Shown: in pieces, positions 27,253 to 34,754 of the stretch
How positions within the stretch are numbered: position 1 is the first letter of the stretch
Layout of the letters: each line of letters opens with the position of its first letter
Source of the DNA: Novosphingobium sp.
GTDB lineage: Bacteria; Pseudomonadota; Alphaproteobacteria; Sphingomonadales; Sphingomonadaceae
Length of the DNA stretch: 60,001 nt
NCBI GenBank assembly: GCA_020848655.1
Contig: JADLHU010000028.1
Location: forward strand, 1-60,001
Reading direction: 5' to 3'
Position numbers and translations under genes: made by a program
Notes under the pieces: generated by a model
Database searches by the model: none
Seen by the model: the letters and a program-made list of their open reading frames with translations, nothing else
Told to the model about the DNA's origin: nothing

Positions 27253-27840
27253 TCAGTACCCCCGAGAAATGCGCAGCACGCGCGGATCGATGCGCACCGT
27301 CGATCGCGATACCGCATCGAGGTTGATTCGGAACGACAGCGCCGTGGGCGCATGGATCAGGCAGAACATCGCCTCGCTGCGGCACTCGGGATCGTTTTCG
27401 GCGATCGTCACGATGGCTTGCCCGCGCGCGGCGGCAGTGACCAGTCGCATCGCCGGCAGCGGCAGCTTGCCGATGTAGACCGCGTCGCAGGCGCCGGCGA
27501 TGGCCGGCGCGGTCGGGCCGATGTCGCGCCGTTGGATGCGCAGCCCGCGCTGCGCGCCGGCTTGCGGCAGCGCCAGCCTGGCGAAGTTGTCCGCATGGTC
27601 GGCCGGGCCGATCACGCAGAGCCGCACCGGGGCCGGTGGCGAGGGCCAGCGGCTGTAGGCGAGGATGGAGGCGACGATATGCGCGGTTGCGTCCGCACGG
27701 CCGGCTGGGCCGCTATCGAGCGGCAGGCCGGCCGGAACCGCCGCCTGGCCGGAGATCAGCGGCGCAAGGGCAATCAGCAATGGCAGCGCAAGAAGGCGCG
27801 CATTCCGCAAGACCGTTCGCCCCACTCGTTTCGACGGCAA
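27253..27840 (-). CDS. yfiR: Periplasmic repressor of the diguanylate cyclase, YfiR family
   Basis: A 195-residue exported protein of the YfiR/DUF4154 family. A hydrophobic signal segment (LLALPLLIALAPLISGQAA) precedes the mature domain with HIVASILAYSRWP, VRLCVIG, ACDAVYIG and NDPECRSEAMFCLI. Four cysteines (75, 118, 153, 160) match the two disulfides of P. aeruginosa YfiR; the last pair has the same seven-residue spacing. No ATG is available: I use the TTG with AGGGA upstream, and an in-frame GTG at 27825 is the alternative. First gene of the operon, just downstream of a tRNA gene. Confidence 0.85.
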   Translation of the reverse strand: MPSKRVGRTVLRNARLLALPLLIALAPLISGQAAVPAGLPLDSGPAGRADATAHIVASILAYSRWPSPPAPVRLCVIGPADHADNFARLALPQAGAQRGLRIQRRDIGPTAPAIAGACDAVYIGKLPLPAMRLVTAAARGQAIVTIAENDPECRSEAMFCLIHAPTALSFRINLDAVSRSTVRIDPRVLRISRGY

Positions 27841-27882
27841 TCGCTATCCCTATCGCACTGTATGGGGAGTGGTGGCAACTGC

Positions 27883-27957
27883 TGGCTGGGGCGGCAGGAT
27901 TCGAACCTGCGAATGCCGGTACCAAAAACCGGTGCCTTACCACTTGGCGACGCCCCA
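27883..27957 (-). tRNA. tRNA-Gln (anticodon TTG)
   Basis: A 75-base cloverleaf with encoded CCA. The acceptor TGGGGCG pairs with CGCCCCA, the discriminator is G, the anticodon stem CCGGT/ACCGG closes loop TTTTGGT giving TTG, and the T arm contains GGTTCGAATCC. It reads codon CAA. It precedes yfiR by about 40 bases on the same strand. Confidence 0.97.
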
Positions 27958-27983
27958 GCAGAGCCGCGCGATTAGACGCAGTT

Positions 27984-28005
27984 TGCGGGGTTGTGAACCC
28001 CCGCA
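27984..28005 (-). terminator. Hairpin between the GST gene and tRNA-Gln
   Basis: Seven-base perfect arms TGCGGGG and CCCCGCA flank an 8-base loop. It lies 50 bases past the GST stop and 27 bases before the tRNA, without a T tract. It probably ends the GST transcript. Confidence 0.45.
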
Positions 28006-28040
28006 TTGCGTTCATGTCGTGGATTGTGGTTCGGGCGGCG

Positions 28041-28074
28041 CCTACCCCCGCGCCGTTCAGGTCGCGGGGGTAGG
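28041..28074 (-). terminator. Perfect 12-base inverted repeat enclosing the GST stop codon
   Basis: Arms CCTACCCCCGCG and CGCGGGGGTAGG are exact complements with a 10-base loop. The GST stop codon lies in the loop, so one arm is coding. No T tract follows. Termination or 3'-end protection is likely. Confidence 0.5.
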
Positions 28075-28920
28075 GCTGGCGGCCAGGACCGTGTCGATGT
28101 CGGCGGCGCTGTGCCGCTCGGGCACTTTGCCTTCGCCTTCGCGGTTGACGAGGATGCCGCGCTGCACCGCGGGCCGCGCGCCCACTTCATCGGCCCAGCG
28201 GGCAATGTTGCGGTAGCTGGGAAAATCGAGGAACCGCGCGCCGCCATTGTAAGCCTCGCCGCGATGGAACATGCCGAACCAGCCATAGACGGCGATGTCG
28301 GCGATGGAATAGGCATCGCCCGCCAGATAGCGGCTTTCGCCCAGGCGCCGGTCGGCCACGTCGAAGATGCGCTTGGCTTCCATCGCAAAGCGATTGATCG
28401 CGTATTCGGACTTTTCGGGCGCATAGGCATAGAAGTGGCCGAAGCCGCCGCCCAGCATCGGCGCGCTGCCCATCTGCCAGAACAGCCATGACAGCGCCTT
28501 GGCCCGGCCTTGCGCATCCTGCGGCAGGAAGACGCCGAACTTTTCCGCCAGATGCAGCAGGATCGCGCCCGATTCGAACACGCGCACCGGCTCCGGCCCC
28601 GAAAGGTCGAGCAGCGCGGGAATCTTGGAATTGGGATTGATCGAAACAAAGCCGCTGCCGAACTGATCGCCGTCCATGATGCGGATCAGCCAGGCGTCAT
28701 ACTCGGCCCCGGCAATCCCGGCGGCGAGCAGTTCCTCGAACAGGATCGTCACTTTCTGGCCGTTGGGCGTGCCCATCGAATAAAGCTGGAACGGATGCTG
28801 GCCGCGCGGCAGCACGGTTTCGCGCGTGGCGCCGGCGATCGGCCGGTTCACACTGGCGAACGGGCCGCCGTTCGCCGCGTCCCAGGTCCAGACTTCGGGC
28901 GGGGTGTAGGGTTCGCTCAT
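28057..28920 (-). CDS. yghU: Glutathione S-transferase family protein, YghU type
   Basis: A 287-residue protein of the YghU/nu-class group, which reduce disulfides or handle glutathione adducts. It keeps the nu-class N-terminal extension (PPEVWTWDAANGGPFASVNR), the thioredoxin-fold part with GTPNGQKVTILFEEL, NPNSKIPALLD and ESGAILLHLAEK, and the helical domain with LSWLFWQMGSAPMLGGGFGH. AAGGAGAC lies 6 bases before the ATG. Its stop sits inside a large inverted repeat. Confidence 0.9.
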   Translation of the reverse strand: MSEPYTPPEVWTWDAANGGPFASVNRPIAGATRETVLPRGQHPFQLYSMGTPNGQKVTILFEELLAAGIAGAEYDAWLIRIMDGDQFGSGFVSINPNSKIPALLDLSGPEPVRVFESGAILLHLAEKFGVFLPQDAQGRAKALSWLFWQMGSAPMLGGGFGHFYAYAPEKSEYAINRFAMEAKRIFDVADRRLGESRYLAGDAYSIADIAVYGWFGMFHRGEAYNGGARFLDFPSYRNIARWADEVGARPAVQRGILVNREGEGKVPERHSAADIDTVLAASPTPAT

Positions 28921-29037
28921 GGGGGTCTCCTTGGGTGCGCGGGGGCAATGCCGGTACGATCCCGGCAAATGCCCGCGCGATCAAGCAAGGAGAACTGATA
29001 GCGGCCGCAAGGAATATTGCCGGCCGCCCCCTTGATG

Positions 29038-30135
29038 TCAGAGCTTCATCACCCAGCCATGCGGATCGGGCGCTTCGCCGCGCTGGATGGCGACCAGGCG
29101 GCTTTTCAGCTTCTGGGTCAACTGGCCCGGCCCGCCGCTGCCGATGACGAATTCGCCGTCATGGCCGGCAACCTTGCCCACCGGGGTGACGACCGCCGCC
29201 GTGCCGCAGGCGAAGGTTTCGACCAGGCGGCCCGACGCGGCGTCTTCGCGCCACTGGTCCAGGCTGTAGCGTTCCTCGCGTACGGTAAGGCCTTCGTCGC
29301 GGGCCAGCGCCAGCACGCTGTCGCGCGTGATGCCGGGCAGGATCGTGCCGGTCAGCGGCGGGGTGACGAGCGAGCCATCGGCGAACACGAAATAAAGGTT
29401 CATGCCGCCCAGTTCCTCGATCCACTTGTGCTCGGCGGCATCGAGGAAGACGACCTGATCGTGCCCGCGTTCGATCGCTTCGGCCTGGGGCACAAGGCTG
29501 GCGGCATAGTTGCCGCCGCACTTGGCCGCGCCGGTGCCGCCGGGCGCGGCGCGGGTGTACTGGCTGACCCAGATCGACACCGCCGGCGCGCCGGATTTGA
29601 AATAGTTGCCCGCCGGGCTGGCGATCACCAGATACTTGTACTGGCGCGCCGGGCGCACGCCCAGGAACGCTTCCGAAGCGAACATGAAGGGCCGCAGGTA
29701 CAGCGAACTGCCTTCGGCCGCCGGAATCCACGCCTTGTCGATTTCGACCAGGCGGCGCACCGAATCGATGAACATCGCCTCGGGCAGTTCGGGCATGGCC
29801 AGGCGTCGGGCCGAGGCATTGAAGCGGCGCGCGTTGGCTTCCGGCCGGAACAGCGCGATGCCGCCATCGGCTTGCTTGTAGGCCTTCAGCCCTTCGAAGA
29901 TTTCCTGCGCATAGTGCAGCACGGCGCAGGCCGGATCCATCGGGATCGGCTGGCGCGGGCCGATCGTGGCATCATGCCAGCCAAGCCCATCGGACCAATC
30001 GATCGAGATCATGTGATCGGTGAAATGCGTGCCGAAGCCGGGATTCGCCAATACGCCTTCGCGCACGGCATCGGCGGTCGGCGCGGGGTGGGGCAGAAGG
30101 CTGAACTGGTGTTCCGGGTCGGCAAGCGTTGCCAT
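29038..30135 (-). CDS. ilvE: Branched-chain amino acid aminotransferase
   Basis: PLP enzyme for the last step of leucine, isoleucine and valine synthesis and the first of their breakdown. The 365-residue length and motifs (LHYAQEIFEGLKAYKQ, LYLRPFMFASEAFLGVRPA, GTGAAKCGGNYAASL with the PLP lysine, DAAEHKWIEELGGMNLYFVF) match the long, mammalian-like BCAT class. The start ATG is the only sensible one. The 681-base region upstream has no conventional gene and must carry its promoter. Confidence 0.95.
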   Translation of the reverse strand: MATLADPEHQFSLLPHPAPTADAVREGVLANPGFGTHFTDHMISIDWSDGLGWHDATIGPRQPIPMDPACAVLHYAQEIFEGLKAYKQADGGIALFRPEANARRFNASARRLAMPELPEAMFIDSVRRLVEIDKAWIPAAEGSSLYLRPFMFASEAFLGVRPARQYKYLVIASPAGNYFKSGAPAVSIWVSQYTRAAPGGTGAAKCGGNYAASLVPQAEAIERGHDQVVFLDAAEHKWIEELGGMNLYFVFADGSLVTPPLTGTILPGITRDSVLALARDEGLTVREERYSLDQWREDAASGRLVETFACGTAAVVTPVGKVAGHDGEFVIGSGGPGQLTQKLKSRLVAIQRGEAPDPHGWVMKL

Positions 30136-30455
30136 GGACGGGATTCCCTAAAGTTGCTGCTGCGCCGCCCTTGAACGAAAGTTACGCGATTGGCAAGCGC
30201 GGAGAAATAAACGAATAGTGTGTCGCTGAACACCGGGATAAGGGGAATCGCGCCGGGAGGGAAGAGGCTTGCTGTTCGCGCCGGTCGCCTGGTTCCGGCG
30301 CGAAAGGGCGATGTTGGGCGGAATCGGCATTCAGGCCGCCAATGCCGGGCACACGCCGGCGCGATGGGGGCCGAACCGAGTTCCGCATAACGAACTTGCG
30401 TGAAGCGGTGGGACTTGCGTGAAATTGGGGGGACGCGCGTGCGGCGCGGATATGA
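30136..30455 (-). other. Leader/promoter region upstream of ilvE, no gene seen
   Basis: No convincing ORF in either strand. It contains an 11-base direct repeat (ACTTGCGTGAA at 30394 and 30413) and several G+C-rich short dyads. It must hold the ilvE promoter unless transcription enters from the small upstream gene. I see no branched-amino-acid-rich leader peptide. Confidence 0.4.
30394..30423. repeat. Direct repeat ACTTGCGTGAA, 19 bases apart
   Basis: Two identical 11-mers start at 30394 and 30413. The near two-turn spacing would put them on the same DNA face, as in tandem operator sites. It lies about 260 bases upstream of ilvE. Confidence 0.4.
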
Positions 30456-30489
30456 GAAGGGCCGCACCGGGTCCCCGGTACGGCCCTTC
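30456..30489 (-). terminator. Very strong hairpin ending a small transcript
   Basis: GAAGGGCCG-T-ACCGG pairs with CCGGT-G-CGGCCCTTC, about 15 pairs including one T-G wobble, around a 4-base loop. It starts 6 bases after the stop of the 32-codon ORF. There is no clear T tract. It can form on either strand. Confidence 0.6.
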
Positions 30490-30495
30490 GCATGG

Positions 30496-30594
30496 TCAGC
30501 GGCCGGAAGTGCCGCCTACGAAGCCTTTATCGCGTAATTCGAATTCAGCGATAATGCCTCGTGACGGAAATTGCCGACCTCTCTGCTGGACCAT
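30496..30594 (-). CDS. Possible small protein, 32 residues
   Basis: Runs MVQQRGRQFPSRGIIAEF and ends ELRDKGFVGGTSGR. I do not recognise it. Its ATG lies 14 bases from the core of the exceptional ribosome site at 30603-30616, longer than ideal. It overlaps, out of frame, an 18-codon ORF that has the better-placed ATG. Third-position G+C is only about half, unlike neighbouring genes, so it is either an unusual small gene or part of a structured RNA. The directly following hairpin argues for a real transcript. Confidence 0.4.
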   Translation of the reverse strand: MVQQRGRQFPSRGIIAEFELRDKGFVGGTSGR

Positions 30595-30601
30595 GAGACA
30601 T
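30545..30601 (-). CDS. Possible 18-residue peptide with ideal ribosome site
   Basis: Reads MSHGPAERSAISVTRHYR. Its ATG is 7 bases from GGAGG in a ribosome site complementary to 14 bases of the 16S 3' end, the best initiation signal in the window. It overlaps the start of the 32-codon ORF, so one may control translation of the other. No homology is claimed. Confidence 0.35.
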   Translation of the reverse strand: MSHGPAERSAISVTRHYR

Positions 30602-30602
30602 C

Positions 30603-30616
30603 GGATCACCTCCTTT
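30603..30616 (-). promoter_or_regulatory. Maximal Shine-Dalgarno sequence
   Basis: AAAGGAGGTGATCC on the minus strand is the complete complement of the conserved 16S rRNA 3' terminus (GGATCACCTCCTTT). Upstream on the same transcript are a CGGAGC/GCTCCG hairpin and CCGCGAAAGCGG with a GAAA tetraloop (about 30637-30676). Confidence 0.75.
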
Positions 30617-30816
30617 CGCGCTGTTGAGCCAAAGCACCGCTTTCGCGGCTGGGGCGGAGCACTTCGGCGCTCCGGCCTTGCACAATACTTGGTTGATTCC
30701 GCAGCGCACAACAAGACTTGCATTCAAATATTTTGGCGTCATTATCGAGGTTTGGGCCGAGCAGGGGCCGCATCGCGAACCGCCCGAATCCCGCGGTTCG
30801 TTTGAACCGGAATCGC

Positions 30817-31359
30817 TCAGCGGCAATCCTGGATCACGCGGCTCACTTCGGGCCAGCTCGGCACATAAAGCGGGGCAAGGCCCGCAACATCCACGGCAAA
30901 GCGCCCCCGGCTGAAGGCCATGGCATCAAGCAGCGGGTCGCGCGCGTCCAGCACCGCGATCACGGCGGGGGTGCTTTGCGCCCTGGCCATGACCGGTCGC
31001 CCGGTGGACGTGGTGGTGATCGTCATCGGCACGTCGGCGCCATTGCCGCTGCCGCCGGCGCGTTCGATCGCGATCTTGCCCTGGCTGCACCGCAGGACCA
31101 GCGCGCCGCCGGCAAAGCGGGCGACCGACTGGCCACCTTCGATGCTCCAGCGCCAGTCGCCCGGCGTGATCGGCGCGTCGCGCCAGTCGGCCGCCGGACG
31201 CGGCGCGGGCGGTGGCGGCTGCGTGGTGGGCGCGGGGCGCAGCGTGGGGGTTGGCGTGGGCGCGGGAATCACCCGCCGGTCGGAGCAGGCGGTCGCCAGC
31301 AGCGGCAGCAGGGTGGCGGCCAGAAGCCAGGAGAAGCGAACGCCGTGATTTGCCTTCAT
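30817..31359 (-). CDS. Hypothetical lipoprotein, proline-rich linker
   Basis: A 180-residue exported protein: signal peptide with lipobox ATAC (Cys25), a Pro/Thr-rich tether of about 30 residues, then a domain with WRWSIEGGQSVARFAGGALV, LRCSQGKIAIERAG and a terminal SWPEVSRVIQDCR. The two cysteines (in LRCS and QDCR) may bond. Sphingomonads commonly encode such inhibitor-like envelope proteins, but I cannot name the family. The start lies only 9 bases from the divergent tlyA ATG. Confidence 0.75.
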   Translation of the reverse strand: MKANHGVRFSWLLAATLLPLLATACSDRRVIPAPTPTPTLRPAPTTQPPPPAPRPAADWRDAPITPGDWRWSIEGGQSVARFAGGALVLRCSQGKIAIERAGGSGNGADVPMTITTTSTGRPVMARAQSTPAVIAVLDARDPLLDAMAFSRGRFAVDVAGLAPLYVPSWPEVSRVIQDCR

Positions 31360-31368
31360 CCCCGCCGT

Positions 31369-32250
31369 ATGGAATCAGACGGTGGCCATAACAACCCCTC
31401 CAGGAACAGCCCCACCCGCGCCGTGACCGATCCATCCAAACCCAGTTCGCCATCCCCACCCGGATCGGATGCCCCGGCGTCCGGCGCCGCAAAGCCGCGT
31501 GCGTCGGGCGGCAAGCCGGCGAAAGTGCGCATCGACCAGTTGCTGGTCGAGCGCGGCCATGCCGAAAGCCGGGCGCGGGCGCAGGCACTGGTGCTTGCGG
31601 GGCTGGTCTTTTCGGGCGAGACGAAGATCGCCAAGTCGGGCCAGACGCTGCCGGCGGACGCGCCGGTGGACGTGCGGGGGCGCGATCATCCGTGGGTTTC
31701 GCGCGGCGGGATCAAGCTGGCCCATGCGCTGCAGCACTTCGCGCTCGATCCCCAGGGCGCGACCGCGATGGACATCGGCAGTTCCACCGGCGGCTTTACC
31801 GACGTGTTGCTGACGCATGGCGCGGCGCGCGTTTTCGCGGTCGATTCGGGCACCAACCAGCTTGCCTGGAAGCTGCGGCAGGACAGCCGCGTCACGGTGC
31901 TGGAACAGACCAGCGCCCGCGTGCTGACCGCGCAGCAGATCGATGCGCCCTGCGGCTGGGTGGTGTGCGACGCCAGCTTCATCTCGCTGGCCAAAGTGCT
32001 CGACGTGCCGCTTCGCCTCGCCGCGCCGCGATGCCAGCTTGTCGCGCTGATCAAGCCGCAGTTCGAAGTGGGCCGGGGCGAAGTGGGCAAGGGCGGGGTG
32101 GTGCGCGATCCCGCGCTGCATGCGCGCGTCTGCGACGAAGTGCGCGGCTGGCTGGAAGGCGCGGGCTGGACCGTGCAGGGCGTGGTCGAAAGCCCGATCA
32201 AGGGCCCGGAAGGCAATGTCGAATTCCTGATCGCGGCGCGGCGCGGCTAG
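31369..32250 (+). CDS. tlyA: TlyA-family rRNA (cytidine-2'-O)-methyltransferase
   Basis: Methylates ribosomal RNA; earlier called hemolysin A. An N-terminal S4 RNA-binding domain (KVRIDQLLVERGHAESRARA) leads into a FtsJ/RrmJ-like methyltransferase with SAM motif DIGSSTGGFTDVLL, CDASFISL and LIKPQFEVGRGEVGKGGVVRD. From the ATG used here it is 293 residues, with about 50 low-complexity residues (Ser/Pro/Ala-rich) before the S4 domain. A GTG at 31423 is a credible shorter start. The frame is open far upstream without homology. Confidence 0.9.
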   Translation: MESDGGHNNPSRNSPTRAVTDPSKPSSPSPPGSDAPASGAAKPRASGGKPAKVRIDQLLVERGHAESRARAQALVLAGLVFSGETKIAKSGQTLPADAPVDVRGRDHPWVSRGGIKLAHALQHFALDPQGATAMDIGSSTGGFTDVLLTHGAARVFAVDSGTNQLAWKLRQDSRVTVLEQTSARVLTAQQIDAPCGWVVCDASFISLAKVLDVPLRLAAPRCQLVALIKPQFEVGRGEVGKGGVVRDPALHARVCDEVRGWLEGAGWTVQGVVESPIKGPEGNVEFLIAARRG

Positions 32251-32405
32251 CTTCGCTTCGGTTGGGCGCGGCTGTGGTGCATTTCGCCGCTTCGGCGGGG
32301 TTGGCGCGTGCCAATCTGGGCCGTGCTTGCTGCTCGCCATTGCCACTGCCCGGCCGGCTCGCCAAAAATCGCGTATTCGCACCGATTCGGGGGTCTTCCA
32401 CGGAA

Positions 32406-32960
32406 ATGACCGAGCTTGCCGACAACAGCCAGTTGCGCTGGAGCCTGCTGCGATGGGTGCTTGTGACCGTGCCGGGGGTTCTGCTGCTGGGCATCCTGTC
32501 GGGTGCGGTTGCGGGCAGCGGGCCGGACAATGCGTGGTTCGCGGCGCTGACCAAGCCCGCGATCTACCCGCCGCCCGCCGCGTTCGGGATCGTCTGGACG
32601 GTGCTGTACGTGCTGATCGGGCTGGCGTTGGCGATCGTCGCCTCGGCGCGCGGCGCGCGGCTGCGCACCGCGGCGATTGTGGCGTTCCTGTTCCAGTTCG
32701 TGCTCAACCTGGCCTGGTCGCCGCTGTTCTTCGCCGCGCATCAGTTGACCGGGGCGCTGGCGCTGCTGGTGGTGCTCGATCTGGCGGTGATCGTCACGCT
32801 CGTGCTGTTCTGGCGCGTGCGCCCGGTGGCGGCGCTGCTGCTGGTGCCCTATCTGGCGTGGATCCTGTTCGCCACGGTGCTGAACTGGGAATTTCGCGCC
32901 GCCCATCCGCAGGCCGATGAGCGGCCGGCGTCGGGGGCGGTTTCGCGCGTGGAATTCTGA
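32406..32960 (+). CDS. tspO: TspO/MBR family membrane protein
   Basis: A 184-residue tryptophan-rich sensory protein with five transmembrane helices. Family marks are WFAALTKPAIYPPPAAFGIVW, LNLAWSPLFF and ILFATVLNWEF. Bacterial TspO binds porphyrins and in Rhodobacter tunes tetrapyrrole and photosynthesis gene expression. The N-terminus is about 15 residues longer than the minimal family. It stands alone between tlyA and ubiK. Confidence 0.9.
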   Translation: MTELADNSQLRWSLLRWVLVTVPGVLLLGILSGAVAGSGPDNAWFAALTKPAIYPPPAAFGIVWTVLYVLIGLALAIVASARGARLRTAAIVAFLFQFVLNLAWSPLFFAAHQLTGALALLVVLDLAVIVTLVLFWRVRPVAALLLVPYLAWILFATVLNWEFRAAHPQADERPASGAVSRVEF

Positions 32961-33027
32961 GCCAGCGGTTCAACCGACGCTTTCGGCAGGGCTTGCGCGC
33001 CGGGCACGCGCGGGCCATTTAACCGTG

Positions 33028-33276
33028 ATGCAAAGCGAAAACCCCCTGATCGCCGATTTCGTCAAGCTCATGAACAGCGCCGCCGGCACGTTTGCCGGCG
33101 TGACGCGCGAAGCCCGCGAAAGCGCGCGCGAACGCGTGAAAGAAGCGCTGGGCGGCCTTGATTTCGTCACGCGCGAGGAATTCGACGCGGTGAAGGCCAT
33201 GGCCGCCAAGGCGCGTGAGGAGAACGAGGCGCTGAAAGCCCGGATCGACGCGCTGGAAGCTCGCGCCGCCAAATGA
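33028..33276 (+). CDS. ubiK: Ubiquinone biosynthesis accessory factor UbiK (BMFP domain)
   Basis: The 82-residue protein starts MQSENPLIADFVKLMNSAAG, the family's amphipathic start, and ends in a coiled coil (EEFDAVKAMAAKAREENEAL, then KARIDALEARAA). UbiK helps late ubiquinone synthesis steps and forms trimers that fuse membranes in vitro. Length and architecture match well. It is the last gene before the hydroxylase operon. Confidence 0.85.
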   Translation: MQSENPLIADFVKLMNSAAGTFAGVTREARESARERVKEALGGLDFVTREEFDAVKAMAAKAREENEALKARIDALEARAAK

Positions 33277-33384
33277 CCGCATGGCCGGGCGCGTGGCCCC
33301 GCCATGGCACGACCGCTCCGGTCGGTTGACGAATCCGGCGGGAACACGATGCTCCCCTATTCGGGAAGAACGAAGGACAGCCGG

Positions 33385-34269
33385 ATGTCGCAACTTGCCT
33401 TTCACGCCCCTGAAACGATCGACCAGGCGCTGGCGCTGCTGGCGGGCGATCCCGGCGCGCGGGTGCTGGCCGGCGGCACCGACCTGATCGTGCAGATGCG
33501 TTCGGGCCGGGTCGCGCCGTCTGCCGTGATCGACCTCAAGCGCATCGCCGGCCTTGGCGGCGTGCGCGCCTTGCCCGGCGGCGGCTTTGCCATCGGCGCG
33601 GCAACGCCCTGCACCGCGCTGAAGGACGATGCGGCGCTGGCCGCCGCCTGGCCCGGCGTGGTCGAGGCGGCGAATCTCATCGGTTCGGTGCAAGTGCGCA
33701 ATCGCGCCACCGTGGCGGGCAACCTGTGCAACGCCTCTCCGGCGGCGGACAGCGTGCCGGCGCTGGTGGCGGCCGGCGCGATCGCGGTGATCGCCGGCCC
33801 GCAGGGTCAGCGCGAGACGCCGGTCGAGCAGATCCCGCTCGCGCCCGGCCGCACCAGCCTTCAGCCCGGCGAATTCCTGGTGGAAATCCGCCTGCCGGCG
33901 CGCGCCGCTGGCGAGGCGGACGCCTATCTCCGCTCGATCCCGCGCACCGAGATGGACATTGCCGTGGTCGGCGCGGGGGTTTCGCTGGCGCTTGGCCCAG
34001 ATGGCACCTGCACCGCCGCGCGCATCGCGCTGGGCGCGGTGGCGCCGACGGTGCTGCTGGTGGAGGCGGCGGGCGCGGCGCTGGTCGGCACGCGGCTGGA
34101 TGATGCGGCGCTGGCCGCCATGGCCGATGCGGTGCGCGCCGCCTGCCGGCCGATCGACGACAAGCGCGGCACCGCCGGCTATCGCACCGCGATGGCGGGT
34201 GTCCTGGTCCGGCGCACCGTCGCCATTGCGCGCCAGAGAGCCGCCGGGCCGGCAGGAGAGAAAGCATGA
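33385..34269 (+). CDS. Molybdenum hydroxylase FAD-binding subunit (xanthine dehydrogenase family, subunit M)
   Basis: Middle subunit that passes electrons from the Fe-S clusters to the acceptor through FAD. The 294-residue protein has the FAD contact motifs VLAGGTDLIVQMRSG and IGSVQVRNRATVAGNLCNAS, plus SIPRTEMDIAVVGAGVSLAL. AAGGA lies 9 bases before the ATG. First gene of a medium-small-large operon; its stop overlaps the next start by four bases (ATGA). Confidence 0.93.
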   Translation: MSQLAFHAPETIDQALALLAGDPGARVLAGGTDLIVQMRSGRVAPSAVIDLKRIAGLGGVRALPGGGFAIGAATPCTALKDDAALAAAWPGVVEAANLIGSVQVRNRATVAGNLCNASPAADSVPALVAAGAIAVIAGPQGQRETPVEQIPLAPGRTSLQPGEFLVEIRLPARAAGEADAYLRSIPRTEMDIAVVGAGVSLALGPDGTCTAARIALGAVAPTVLLVEAAGAALVGTRLDDAALAAMADAVRAACRPIDDKRGTAGYRTAMAGVLVRRTVAIARQRAAGPAGEKA

Positions 34270-34754
34270 GCAAGCTGCTGGTTTCGACGACGATCAATGG
34301 CGATGCGCAGCAGTTCCTGTGCGATCCGGGCGAAAGCCTGCTCGACGTGCTGCGCGACGGCTTGCGGCTGACGGGCAGCAAGGAAGGCTGTGGATCGGGC
34401 GATTGCGGCGCCTGCACGGTGGTGCTGGACGGCGCGATGGTCTGTTCGTGCCTGGTGCTTGCCGCAGAGGCCGAGGGCCGGCACGTGGCCACGATCGAGG
34501 GCGTGGCCGAAGGCGGCGCGCTTCACCCGGTGCAGCGCCATTTCCTGGAACACGCGGCGCTGCAATGCGGCTTCTGCACCCCGGGCTTCATCGTGGCGGC
34601 CAAGGCGCTGCTCGATCGCAACCCCGACCCCAGCGAAAGCGAAGTGCGCTACTGGCTGGCCGGCAACCTGTGCCGCTGCACCGGCTATGACAAGATCGTG
34701 CGCGCGGTGATCGATGCCGCCGCCGAACTGCGCCAGGAAAGGACCCCGGCATGA
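34266..34754 (+). CDS. Molybdenum hydroxylase [2Fe-2S] subunit
   Basis: A 162-residue protein with two iron-sulfur clusters: a plant-ferredoxin type site in SKEGCGSGDCGACTVVLDG and an all-helical site in QCGFCTPGFIVAAKALL and AGNLCRCTGYDKI. It links the molybdenum and FAD subunits. ATGA overlaps join it to both neighbours, so the three subunits are made in step. Confidence 0.95.
   Translation: MSKLLVSTTINGDAQQFLCDPGESLLDVLRDGLRLTGSKEGCGSGDCGACTVVLDGAMVCSCLVLAAEAEGRHVATIEGVAEGGALHPVQRHFLEHAALQCGFCTPGFIVAAKALLDRNPDPSESEVRYWLAGNLCRCTGYDKIVRAVIDAAAELRQERTPA

Noticed and set aside
27883..27957. tRNA-Gln as a phage or island attachment site
   Set aside because: No integrase, no duplicated tRNA 3' end and no change in composition nearby.
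30436..30601. ilvE attenuator with leader peptide
   Set aside because: Neither micro-ORF is rich in Leu, Ile or Val codons, and the strong hairpin lacks a T tract and lies over 300 bases from ilvE. Kept only as one option in the main finding.
30603..30616. Exact match to the 3' end of 16S rRNA on the plus strand
   Set aside because: Only the 14-base GGATCACCTCCTTT matches; flanking bases show no rRNA similarity. It is better explained as a perfect Shine-Dalgarno on the minus strand.
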